Shown here: piece by piece, positions 1 through 7,777 of the stretch
Position numbering within the stretch: the first letter of the stretch is position 1
Layout: every line of letters starts with the position of its first letter
Assembly: GCA_002085445.1 (NCBI GenBank)
Contig: NBMI01000105.1
Coordinates: forward strand, 1-56,670
Reading direction: 5' to 3'
Length of the DNA stretch: 56,670 bases
DNA from: Candidatus Parabeggiatoa sp. nov. 2
Lineage (GTDB): Bacteria > Pseudomonadota > Gammaproteobacteria > Beggiatoales > Beggiatoaceae
The notes under the pieces: model-generated
What the model was told of the DNA's origin: nothing
The model's input: only the letters and a program-made list of their open reading frames with translations
Database searches by the model: none
Position numbers and translations under genes: made by a program

Positions 1-1734
1 CACGGTTAACTCTTCGTCTTTTTTAGCCACCTGAATTTTTTTATCGGCCTCGGCAATGGCTAATTCTGTCGCTTTTTTAGCCAGTTGAATTTTCTCGTCT
101 TCCTTTTCAAGGGCTAACGCTTCGGCTTTTTTAGCCAGCTGAACGCTCTGTTCTTTATCAACAATGGCTAATTCTGTCGCTTTTTGAGCCACCTGAATTT
201 TCGTTTCTTCCTCAACAATGGCTAATTCTGTCGCTTTTTTAGCCCGTTGAATTTTTTCGTCCTCCTTTTCAATGGCTAATTCTGTCGCTTTTTTAGCCCG
301 TTGAATTTTCTCGTCTTCCTTTTCAAGGGCTAACGCTTCGGCTTTTTTAGCCAGCTTGATTTTCTCGTCTTCCTTTTCAAGGGCTAACGCGTCAACTTTT
401 TTAGCCAGATTCGCTTTTGTCTCCGTCTCAACATTGGCGAGCTTAATTTTCAGGTTCTCTTGAGCGACGATTAACTCTTCCTCTTTTCTCGCCTTAATCG
501 TGGCTAACTCAATGGCTAACACTTTCTGTTTTTTAGCCAACTGAATTTTCTCGTCTTCCTTTTCAAGGGCTAACGCTTCCGCTTTTTTAGCCAGATTGAT
601 TTTTTCGTCTTCCTTAACCAAGGCTAATTTGGTCACTTTTTTAGCCGTTTGAATTTCCTTGTCCTTATCTTCCTTAGCCAACAGAATTTTCTTGTCTTTC
701 GCTTCTCTGGCTAACTGAGTTATCTCCTCCTTCTCAATATGAGCTAACTGAGTTTTCTCATCCTTTTTGATGTTAGCCAGTTGAATTTTCTGGTTCTCCA
801 GAACCAGGGCGAGCTCGTCCGCTTTATCATTCGCCTGTCTATCAAAACTTTTTTTGGCCGCCAGCAGTTGTCCGAGTTCACTATCCGCCACTGGCACACC
901 TAGATCGACTTGTGTTACTTCAATGCCGTAAGTCTCAAGTGGGTTGTCTATACGCTGGAATTCGCCATCTGGCCCCTTAACCGGCATGGTTTTCCAGATT
1001 TTCATGCTCGTGGTTCGACGCTGCATTGACTCATCTTGAAAAAGCCCGGCAAAGTCTCTTTGTTCAACTTCAACTTGTCGGCGTTCTGTTTCATAAATAC
1101 CATATTGAAGTTGATTCAACAACTGCGTTTTGAAGGTATTTAAGCCGCCCAGAAAAAATTCTTCGCCCGTGTACTGCGTTGCCGTACTCACCATGACACT
1201 CTTGGAGATTGGGATCAATAGTGAATCAATTAGATTGTAAAAATTGGTAAACTCCCGATGAATCGTTTTTATTTTGTCTTGGTTACGCGGCAATTTGTAG
1301 CGAAAAATGCCAGGAATGTTGGCCGTATAACTGTCGGCAAAACGGAGTTGAATGGGTACCTTTTCTTCAAGGATTTGTTTGCCTGTGAATCGAGTGCCAA
1401 AATTGACCGTCCAGACTTGGTTGTAACGTGTCACCGGCGAAAAGGGAATTTTCAAGTGAATCCCCGGACTATCATACACATTGACTCGGCCCGTTAGCTG
1501 GTTTTCATACACGTAAACGTAGCCCGATTCAGTCATAAAAATGGTTGACCTCAGAATGAAGTATATGACCACCAATAAAATGATGGGTAGCCACCACTTT
1601 TTGAAAAAGTTAATGACTGCTTGGATAGCAGTCCGCAAGTCGTGATAAATTATTCTTGGAAACGTATCACTTCCCCCCTCCTCTAGGGGGGGAGCTGTGG
1701 CTTCCTTGTGGGGCACTTGCTGTCGAAATGGCAT
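1..1734 (-). CDS. SPFH/band-7 membrane protein with 18-residue helical repeats (3' partial, paralogue 1)
   Basis: The frame is open from an ATG at 1734 to the window edge, giving 578 codons with no stop, so the C-terminus lies outside. Residues about 48-63 form one membrane segment after a cytoplasmic N-terminus that starts MPFRQQVPHK. Residues about 64-270 match the SPFH/band-7 region of the three downstream paralogues, including TATQYTGEEFFLGGLN. From about residue 288 to the edge lies a charged Ala/Lys/Glu-rich helix made of imperfect 18-residue units of the type EKIQLAKKAEALALEKED. SPFH proteins (stomatin, flotillin, prohibitin, HflK/C) form membrane-bound oligomeric scaffolds; that role is inferred here. 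A palindromic C/G-rich stretch lies in frame near codons 13-20. It could also be called flotillin-like. Confidence 0.85.
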   Translation of the reverse strand, partial: MPFRQQVPHKEATAPPLEEGGSDTFPRIIYHDLRTAIQAVINFFKKWWLPIILLVVIYFILRSTIFMTESGYVYVYENQLTGRVNVYDSPGIHLKIPFSPVTRYNQVWTVNFGTRFTGKQILEEKVPIQLRFADSYTANIPGIFRYKLPRNQDKIKTIHREFTNFYNLIDSLLIPISKSVMVSTATQYTGEEFFLGGLNTFKTQLLNQLQYGIYETERRQVEVEQRDFAGLFQDESMQRRTTSMKIWKTMPVKGPDGEFQRIDNPLETYGIEVTQVDLGVPVADSELGQLLAAKKSFDRQANDKADELALVLENQKIQLANIKKDEKTQLAHIEKEEITQLAREAKDKKILLAKEDKDKEIQTAKKVTKLALVKEDEKINLAKKAEALALEKEDEKIQLAKKQKVLAIELATIKARKEEELIVAQENLKIKLANVETETKANLAKKVDALALEKEDEKIKLAKKAEALALEKEDEKIQRAKKATELAIEKEDEKIQRAKKATELAIVEEETKIQVAQKATELAIVDKEQSVQLAKKAEALALEKEDEKIQLAKKATELAIAEADKKIQVAKKDEELTV

Positions 1735-2091
1735 GTTGGTTTTTTCTCCTGTTTGTAGTAGTCGGTTTGTAGTAGTCGGTTTGTAGTAGTCGCTTTAGCG
1801 ACTATTACCGCTATAAATGTTAAAAGACTTTTGTTGACTTATGCACATTCAAACAACGTGGCGCTGTGATGCCAAAACCTTTAGTTGCTTGAAAGCCTAT
1901 TCACATTTGACACACCACAGGGTAAAGCGAACGGGAAAAAAGAATTAATTGTGAATTGTGAATTGTGAATTGTTACCTACCCCTCAAGGGGCAGGGGGTG
2001 TGTCAAACACTGCTCAGTATAACAAAAAATTTCTATTTCAATACGTAATTGTTCTGTTCTATGAGAGAGGGGTTAGGGGTGTGTAAAAACT
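1735..2091. repeat. Intergenic repeat region between band-7 paralogues 1 and 2
   Basis: No gene is seen here. The region holds a tandem GTAGTAGTCGGTTT run leading into the hairpin GTCGCTTTAGCGAC (about 1788-1801). The same block followed by ACTTTTGTT recurs near 39300 and 46665. A triple direct repeat of GAATTGTGAATT lies at about 1948-1972. Confidence 0.7.
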
Positions 2092-3666
2092 TTACTGTTG
2101 TGCGTGACTTTCCGTCGTCGCGGTGTCAGCAGAAAGGGCTTTCTTTTCGAGTCCTTCCATGACACCAATGGTGGCAAAGCTTGATAACACATCTAGGTTG
2201 GTTTGTAAAGGGGTGTCTTTGTCACCTAAGTTGACGACATTATGCGGCATAGTCACGTTGATTCCCTTGAGATTGGGGTAAATGATCTGAGCAATCTCTC
2301 GTTGAATTTCGGCCTTATAAAGTTCTGGGGTACGCGCTTTGTATTTCGCTTTGAGTACGTCGGCTTCTGCAACTCCCTTTTCTCGAATGGCTTTGGCTTC
2401 AAATTGCGCGGCTTGAAAGTTGGCTTTCTGAATCTCTAGTGCAGCCTGAGCTTTGATGAGTTCGGTTTTTTGGTTAGCTTTCTCAATGTTTTGTTCCGCT
2501 TTAGCGATTTCTAGTTCTTTCGCGTTTTTAATTTCGGCTAATTTTTTGGCCTTTTCATATTCAATGATTTCTTTCTCGGCTTGCTTTTGGGCTTCTTCTA
2601 CTTCACGTTGCTTGGCGATGAGGGCGAGATATTTTTGCTTTAAGGCGTCCTGTTTCGCCTTAGTGCGTTCAATCTCGGCTTGAAGTTGCACCATCTTTGC
2701 TTGTTCTTTGGCCGTTTCTTGTTCTTGCACGGCTTTAATACGTTCACCGACTAAACGTTTTTTTTCAGACAGCAGTTGCTCCAGTTGCTGTTCAGCTATC
2801 GGCTCACCAAGGGTGACTTGTGTGACTTCTATTCCGTAATTATCAAGTGGGTTTTCAATACGCACCTTTTTGCCGGTTTCAGGATCAATTACCGGCACGG
2901 TTTTCCAAACTAAGGTTTGGATTTTCCGCAATTGTGCGGATTCTTCTTGATCTAAACCAACTGGGGCTAAGTCCATTTGTTCGATCTTTATTTGTTGACG
3001 CTTGGTTTCGTAGATTCCATTGCGGAGTTGGTCAATCAGCGCGGCTTTGAATTGATTGAGGCCACCTAGAAAAAACTCTTCGCCAGTGTACTGGGTGGCC
3101 GTATTGACAACTGCATCACGGGCGGTTTTGATTAGCAGTGAGTCAATCAATTCGTCAAAACTTTTAAACTCACTGTGAATCATTTTAATCTTTTGTTCAT
3201 TACTTGGCAGTTTATAGCGAAAAGTCGCTGGGATTTTTGCCGTATAACTGTCGGCAAGAGTTACTTTAATGGGGTCCTTGCGGCGGATCTGATGCCCACC
3301 GTAAGGAATGCCAAAATTGACGGTCCATGCTTTGTTGTAACGTGTCAAACGCGACTTAAAGGGCATTCTAAAGTGGATGCCCAGTTTTTCGTCTGTGTAC
3401 ACTTTGATTTTGCCCCCTATCAGATCTTGGTAATGATAGATGTAACCTGCTTCTGTTTCAAAAAAGAGATGTTTTTGAATTAGGTATATGGCATAAATGC
3501 TCAGAGCGAAAATGATGACTAGCCACCACTTTTTGAGGATGTTTGTGAGTGTTTGGGGAAAGCTCCGCAAGTCTTCGTGGTAAGTCTTTTTTTCATGCGT
3601 ATCAGGTTCCACTTCTGTAAAAAAGTCAGTGGTGTCTTTGTGGGGCACTTGTTCTCGAATTGGCAT
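2092..3666 (-). CDS. SPFH/band-7 membrane protein, full length (paralogue 2)
   Basis: This 524-aa protein is the only complete member of the array. Residues 47-64 are a single membrane helix. The SPFH domain follows to about residue 265, and an Ala/Glu/Lys-rich coiled coil runs from about 285 to 445. The C-terminus (about 450-524) contains a globular-looking PNLKGINVTMP segment followed by a polar tail. The layout matches prohibitin/flotillin-type scaffold proteins anchored by one N-terminal helix. The coiled coil is irregular, unlike the clean 18-residue repeats of paralogue 1. The start ATG at 3666 is supported by the shared N-terminus with paralogues 1 and 3 (MPxREQVPHKxxT). The molecular role is unknown; membrane organisation or protease control is the family expectation. 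Confidence 0.88.
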   Translation of the reverse strand: MPIREQVPHKDTTDFFTEVEPDTHEKKTYHEDLRSFPQTLTNILKKWWLVIIFALSIYAIYLIQKHLFFETEAGYIYHYQDLIGGKIKVYTDEKLGIHFRMPFKSRLTRYNKAWTVNFGIPYGGHQIRRKDPIKVTLADSYTAKIPATFRYKLPSNEQKIKMIHSEFKSFDELIDSLLIKTARDAVVNTATQYTGEEFFLGGLNQFKAALIDQLRNGIYETKRQQIKIEQMDLAPVGLDQEESAQLRKIQTLVWKTVPVIDPETGKKVRIENPLDNYGIEVTQVTLGEPIAEQQLEQLLSEKKRLVGERIKAVQEQETAKEQAKMVQLQAEIERTKAKQDALKQKYLALIAKQREVEEAQKQAEKEIIEYEKAKKLAEIKNAKELEIAKAEQNIEKANQKTELIKAQAALEIQKANFQAAQFEAKAIREKGVAEADVLKAKYKARTPELYKAEIQREIAQIIYPNLKGINVTMPHNVVNLGDKDTPLQTNLDVLSSFATIGVMEGLEKKALSADTATTESHAQQ

Positions 3667-3689
3667 TTTGGGTTTTTCTCATTTATTTT

Positions 3690-4047
3690 AACGTGGTTTG
3701 CTATCACTCCAATTCGCCTATCGCTAAAGCGATAGGCTGAAAGCTTAAGTCCCCTAAAGGGGACTCTATTTTTGGGTATATAGATTTTCAGAAAAATAAT
3801 TTCTTTGGCAGCAAGCCAAGAGTTAGTAAACCAAGCCCTTCGGGGTTGGGGCCGTTGGTATTTTTTTCAACGTGGGTTGCTATCACTCCAATTCGCCTAT
3901 CGCTAAAGCGATAGGCTGAAAGCTTAAGTCCCCTGAAGGGGACTATTTTTTTGGGTATATAGATTTTCATAAAAATAATTTCTTTGGCAGCAAGCCAAGA
4001 GTTAGTAAACCAAGCCCTTCGGGGTTGGGGCCGTTGGTATTTTTTTC
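3690..4047. repeat. Tandem duplication of a ~178-bp repeat block
   Basis: Two nearly identical copies (about 3690-3869 and 3870-4047) each contain the hairpin CGCTAAAGCGATAGGC, a CCCCTAAAGGGG-type hairpin, and the segment CAAGCCCTTCGGGGTTGGGG. Part of the block recurs at 5330-5400. The minus-strand open frame across it is only translated repeat. Confidence 0.8.
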
Positions 4048-4209
4048 CTTTAGTGTAACTTGGGGCTATTATCTCGCTACGCTCGTTACTGCGTTTCACA
4101 CCTACGGGGTTGGGGCCTTCCCCGGCCCTTCCCCAGGTTGCACCTGCCGCTGCCAAACTAATCCTGCCAAACTAAAGTTTGGACTCCTGCCAAACTAAAG
4201 TTTGGACTG
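4048..4209. repeat. Palindromic repeats abutting the 3' end of band-7 paralogue 3
   Basis: After further CTACGCTCG and CCTACGGGG motifs, two copies of CTGCCAAACTAAAGTTTGGA lie at about 4172-4210, touching the stop codon of the truncated band-7 gene. The palindrome CCAAACTAAAGTTTGG is the most widespread repeat in the window. Confidence 0.75.
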
Positions 4210-5103
4210 CTAAAGTCGTTTTCTGTCAGCCAGCCGTCGTTCTAGTTCCTGTTCTGGCACTGGCACGCCTAGATCAACTTGTATCACTTCAATGCCGTAA
4301 TTATCAAGAATGTCGTCCATACGCTTGATTTCTCCATCTTTCCCTTTAATCGGCACGGTTTTCCAGAGTTTCAAGCGGGTTATTTTCGGCGGCGTTGATT
4401 GCTCTTGAGGGCCTGGGGCGATTAAGTCTCTTTGTTCTACGTCAAATTGTCGGCGTTCGGTTTCATAGATACCGTATTGAAGTTGATCCAACAATTGCAT
4501 TCGGAATGTATTTAGGCCGCCCAGGAAAAATTCTTCGCCGGTGTACTGCGTTGCCGTCATCACGGTGACACTGCGGGAGATTGGGATCAATAGTGAATCA
4601 ATCAGATTATAAAAACTGCTAAACTCCCTATGGATTCTTATAATGTAGTTTTGGTTACGTGGCAACTTGTAGCGAAAAATAACCGGAATGTTGGCCGTAT
4701 AACTGTCGGCAAAACGGAGTTGAATGGGGCCCTTTTCAAGGATTTGTTTGCCGGTGAATCGGTTGCCAAAATTGACGGTCCAGACTTGCTTGTAACGTGT
4801 CACCGGCGAAAAGGGAATTTTAAAGTGAATCCCCGAACTATCATACACCTTGATTTGGCCTGTCAGCATGTTTTCATAAACGTAAACGTGGCCAGATTCA
4901 GTCATGAAAATGGATGACCTCAGAATGAGGTATATGACCACCAAGAAAATGATGACTAGCCACCCTTTTTTGAGGATGTTAGTGAGTGTTTGGGGAAAGC
5001 TCCGCAAGTCGTTGTGGTAAATCACTTTTCCATGCGTATCAGGTTCCACTTCTGTCAAAAAGTCAGTGGTGTCTTTGTGGGGCACTTGTTCTCGATTTGG
5101 CAT
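4210..5103 (-). CDS. SPFH/band-7 protein truncated after the SPFH domain (paralogue 3)
   Basis: This 297-aa protein has the same N-terminus, membrane helix (48-62) and SPFH region as paralogues 1 and 2, but it stops at ELERRLADRKRL, just where the helical tail begins in its relatives. The stop (TAG at 4210) lies against CCAAACTAAAGTTTGG palindromes, so the tail was probably lost by repeat insertion or recombination. The SPFH part is intact with no internal stop. It could still assemble with its paralogues as a tail-less subunit, or be a recent 3'-truncated pseudogene. Confidence 0.8.
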   Translation of the reverse strand: MPNREQVPHKDTTDFLTEVEPDTHGKVIYHNDLRSFPQTLTNILKKGWLVIIFLVVIYLILRSSIFMTESGHVYVYENMLTGQIKVYDSSGIHFKIPFSPVTRYKQVWTVNFGNRFTGKQILEKGPIQLRFADSYTANIPVIFRYKLPRNQNYIIRIHREFSSFYNLIDSLLIPISRSVTVMTATQYTGEEFFLGGLNTFRMQLLDQLQYGIYETERRQFDVEQRDLIAPGPQEQSTPPKITRLKLWKTVPIKGKDGEIKRMDDILDNYGIEVIQVDLGVPVPEQELERRLADRKRL

Positions 5104-5589
5104 TTTGAGTTTTTCTCATTTATTTCAACGTGGTTTGCTATACTAATGAAAAATGAAAAGAGTTAATTAATGATAAGTCTATAATTTTTATAGTCATTTT
5201 ATTACCAGTTCATCTTGTCATTTTCACGGATTTGAAGTACGTTCCGTATATCACTCCAATGGGGCGCATTCCCATTTTCACGGTTCGGTTAAGTGATTAA
5301 TAATGACCCTGTTTTTGGGAATGCGCCTCTCCAATTCGCCTATCGCTAAAGCGATAGGCTGAAAGCTTAAGTCCCCTAAAGGGGACTATTTTTTTGGGTA
5401 TAGTTGTTCAGATAGATTAATATTTTTGGGATTGAAAACTTCCCAGGTTGATATCGCTTCGCACTTTGTTTGGTAACGCTTTCCTGTTTGTCCGCTGAAA
5501 ATTTTCCAAACTAGAGTCCTGCCAAACTAAAGTTTGGACTCCTGCCAAACTTGGACTCCGGCTGGGGGGGGTGTTAAAAGGTTTTGTTT
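5104..5589. repeat. Intergenic repeat region between band-7 paralogues 3 and 4
   Basis: No gene is seen. The region carries GCGATAGGC hairpins and a CCCCTAAAGGGG hairpin shared with 3690-4047, a pair of segments ending GGAATGCGCC/GGGGCGCATTCCC (about 5259-5330), and CCAAACTAAAGTTTGG palindromes at about 5517-5550 before the stop of paralogue 4. Confidence 0.65.
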
Positions 5590-6471
5590 CTATTCCTCCC
5601 ATTCAGAAATACGTTTCTTGTTAGCCAGCCGTCGTTCTAGTTCTAGTTCTGGTACTGGCACACCTAGATCGACTTGTATCACTTCAATGCCGTAAGTCTC
5701 AAGAAGGTTGTCCATACGCTTTATTTCGCCATCTTCCCCTTTAATCGGCACGGTTTTCCAGAGTTTAAAGCGGGTTATTTTCGGCGGCGTTGATTCTTCT
5801 TGAGAGCATAAGCCGATTAAGTCTCTTTGTTCTACGTCAAATTGTCGGCGTTCTGTTTCATAGATACCGTATTGAAGTTGATCCAATAACTGCCTTCTGA
5901 AGGAATTTAAGCCACCCAGAAAAAATTCTTCGCCAGTGTACTGCGTTGCCGTCATCACGGCGACACTGCGGGAGATTGGGATCAATAGTGAATCAATCAG
6001 ATTATAAAAAGCGTTAAACTCCCGATGAATCGTTTTGATTTTGTATTGGTCACGCGGCAATTTGTAGCGAAAAATGGCGGGAATTTTTGCGGTATAACTG
6101 TCGGCAAAACGGAGTTTAAGGGGGCCCTTTTCAAGGATTTGTTTGCCGGTGAATCGGCTGCCAAAATTGACTGTCCAGACTTGCTTGTAACGTGTCACTT
6201 GCGAATAGGGAATTTTAAAGTAAATCCCCGGCCTGTCATAGACCTCAATGCCGCCCGTCAGTTTTTCATAAAGATAAATGTGACCATATTCCGCCCTAAA
6301 TAAGGCCGATTTTAGAATGAGGTATGTGGCTACTAGGAAAATAATGGGTAGCCAGAATTTTTTGAAAATGTTCCAGATTGTTTGGATAATGCTGTGCAAG
6401 TCGTGGTAAATCATTTTTTCAAGCGTATCATGTTCCACTTTTATAGGAACGGTGGCGTCCTTTTGGGGCAC
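5590..6471 (-). CDS. SPFH/band-7 protein truncated after the SPFH domain, start codon altered (paralogue 4)
   Basis: This 293-aa frame encodes a membrane helix (about 39-55) and a full SPFH domain, and ends RRLANKKRISEWEE. It lacks the helical tail at almost the same point as paralogue 3. Homology to the other three extends upstream of the GTG at 6471: the codons before it read N-R-Q-F-Q-E-K-V, aligning with M-P-x-R-x-Q-V in the relatives, but the ATG position now reads AGG. Either the GTG at the conserved V-P-x-K is used or the gene is decaying. This copy also differs most in its N-terminal acidic stretch. Confidence 0.75.
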   Translation of the reverse strand: MPQKDATVPIKVEHDTLEKMIYHDLHSIIQTIWNIFKKFWLPIIFLVATYLILKSALFRAEYGHIYLYEKLTGGIEVYDRPGIYFKIPYSQVTRYKQVWTVNFGSRFTGKQILEKGPLKLRFADSYTAKIPAIFRYKLPRDQYKIKTIHREFNAFYNLIDSLLIPISRSVAVMTATQYTGEEFFLGGLNSFRRQLLDQLQYGIYETERRQFDVEQRDLIGLCSQEESTPPKITRFKLWKTVPIKGEDGEIKRMDNLLETYGIEVIQVDLGVPVPELELERRLANKKRISEWEE

Positions 6472-6794
6472 TTTTTCTTGAAATTGCCTATTTATTTTTT
6501 ATCATTTAAATAAACGCGGTTTTTTTTATCTCGCCCTAATTTCCACAAATACACCCAAGCGAGGCGTATAATATTTATACGCACGGACTTCGTTCTCCGA
6601 GTCACACTGAGAAAAAAACTGCGTTTTTTATTTTAATTCAAAGCGTTATTGAGTTATTTATATTTGTTAAAAAGTCTTTTTTAGGCAAAAGTTGCTCCAA
6701 GCGAGGAGTACAATCTTTAGTTTGTACGATCCAATCGTCTTGACTAAATTCTTGTACTACAATAAGTGTTCAATTTTTTTTGGGGGTGATCATT
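6472..6794. promoter_or_regulatory. Intergenic region upstream of the secreted hypothetical gene
   Basis: Divergent spacer between paralogue 4 and the gene at 6795. A TTGACT at 6740-6745 followed 17 nt later by TAAGTG is a weak promoter candidate on the plus strand. Two related motifs, AAGCGAGGCGTATAATA (about 6557) and AAGCGAGGAGTACAATC (about 6699), look like repeats. No gene is seen. Confidence 0.3.
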
Positions 6795-7394
6795 ATGACA
6801 CGAAAATGGTTGTTGGCAAGTTTTTTGTTGTTAGGCGCGTTCAATGTTTTTGGGGATGAGTTCGATTATCCGGATTTGGATAGTTATGGTATTGATGTCA
6901 GTGGTGAGTTTTTTATAACCTCGGCCGTTTTTCAAGGGGGTATTTCTCTTAATGATGAAGATTTTTACGATGATTTGGTTGAACAAACGCGCTCTGATTA
7001 CGTGAAGGTGCGTGGATTGGTTGAGCCTGATAGGGATCATCTTGAGAAACAGGCGGATATTTTGGTCGTTGCCGTTTATACGCCGCTGGTGGAAGATGAA
7101 CTTTTGTCGCATTCATTGTTGTACATGCTCGGAGAGAATGGGGGTGTTTTTGTTTGGGATGGACAGTTGTCTAGTTTGGTGGCTTTTGTAAAAGACGTTA
7201 CTTTAACGGAGAGTCAACCGGTGAGTATGTACAGCGGCAAGTTTGATTTTGCCGGGTTGTTGGATATCTATTTTGGTTATCGTCTGGTGAATAATGAGAC
7301 GGGTGGCGATAATAATGGAGCCATTGATATTCAGAATAGGGATGGGACAATTGTGGTGTGCGATGAGCCTATCGAAACTTTTATAAATCCTTAG
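6795..7394 (+). CDS. Secreted hypothetical protein
   Basis: About 199 aa from the ATG at 6795, chosen because GGGGGTGAT sits 5-14 nt upstream and the protein then begins with a classic signal peptide (MTRKWLLASFLLLGAFNVFG, cleavage near residue 20). The mature part is acidic (DEFDYPDLDSYGIDVSGEFF) and ends with a DIYFGYRL segment followed by a short Asn/Gly/Asp stretch and a strand-like GTIVVCDEPI. I recognise no enzyme motif. It looks like a small periplasmic or exported beta-rich protein. It is separated from its neighbours by repeats, so no operon is suggested. Confidence 0.7.
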   Translation: MTRKWLLASFLLLGAFNVFGDEFDYPDLDSYGIDVSGEFFITSAVFQGGISLNDEDFYDDLVEQTRSDYVKVRGLVEPDRDHLEKQADILVVAVYTPLVEDELLSHSLLYMLGENGGVFVWDGQLSSLVAFVKDVTLTESQPVSMYSGKFDFAGLLDIYFGYRLVNNETGGDNNGAIDIQNRDGTIVVCDEPIETFINP

Positions 7395-7693
7395 TTTTTG
7401 GTAATTGGTCATTGGTAATGCGAGTTAAGAATGAAAAATGAAAAATGAAAAATGAACAAAGATGTCATTTCTACGAAAGGAGAAAGCTTATAAAATCACT
7501 TATCTTAAATACGTTTTTATAAGTTATTGATTTCATAATTTTCAATTCAACCCTTAATTCGCATTGGTAATTGGTAATAAATCGTGCGAGCGTACAGATA
7601 CCATCCCTCAAAGGATGGGAGTGTGATCTCAATTTGAGGTATTACACAACCTTTTGATTTTAAATTTGTCAGTGAGTCGTCAGGTAGGGTAGA
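7395..7693. repeat. Intergenic region with short AT-rich direct repeats
   Basis: Contains four direct copies of the heptamer-like AAAAATG (about 7434-7454) and TTGGTAATTGG-type duplications near 7398 and 7565. No gene is seen. Confidence 0.5.
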
Positions 7694-7738
7694 GAAAAAA
7701 AAAGCCCCTTGGCATGATGAATAAAGCCAAGGGGCTTT
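7694..7738 (-). terminator. Rho-independent terminator of the SdrD_B-domain gene
   Basis: A perfect 13-bp stem, AAAGCCCCTTGGC (7701-7713) with GCCAAGGGGCTTT (7726-7738), and a 12-nt loop. On the minus strand it is followed by a run of nine T residues. It lies about 40 nt past the stop of the minus-strand gene ending at 7778. Confidence 0.9.
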
Positions 7739-7777
7739 GATGGGTTTGTTTAGTGAAGTTCTACCCGTCCTGCGCTT

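Noticed and set aside
3788-4156. Minus-strand 122-codon open frame
   Set aside because: It is only the translation of a tandemly duplicated repeat block (GLGLLTLGLLPKK appears because of the duplication).
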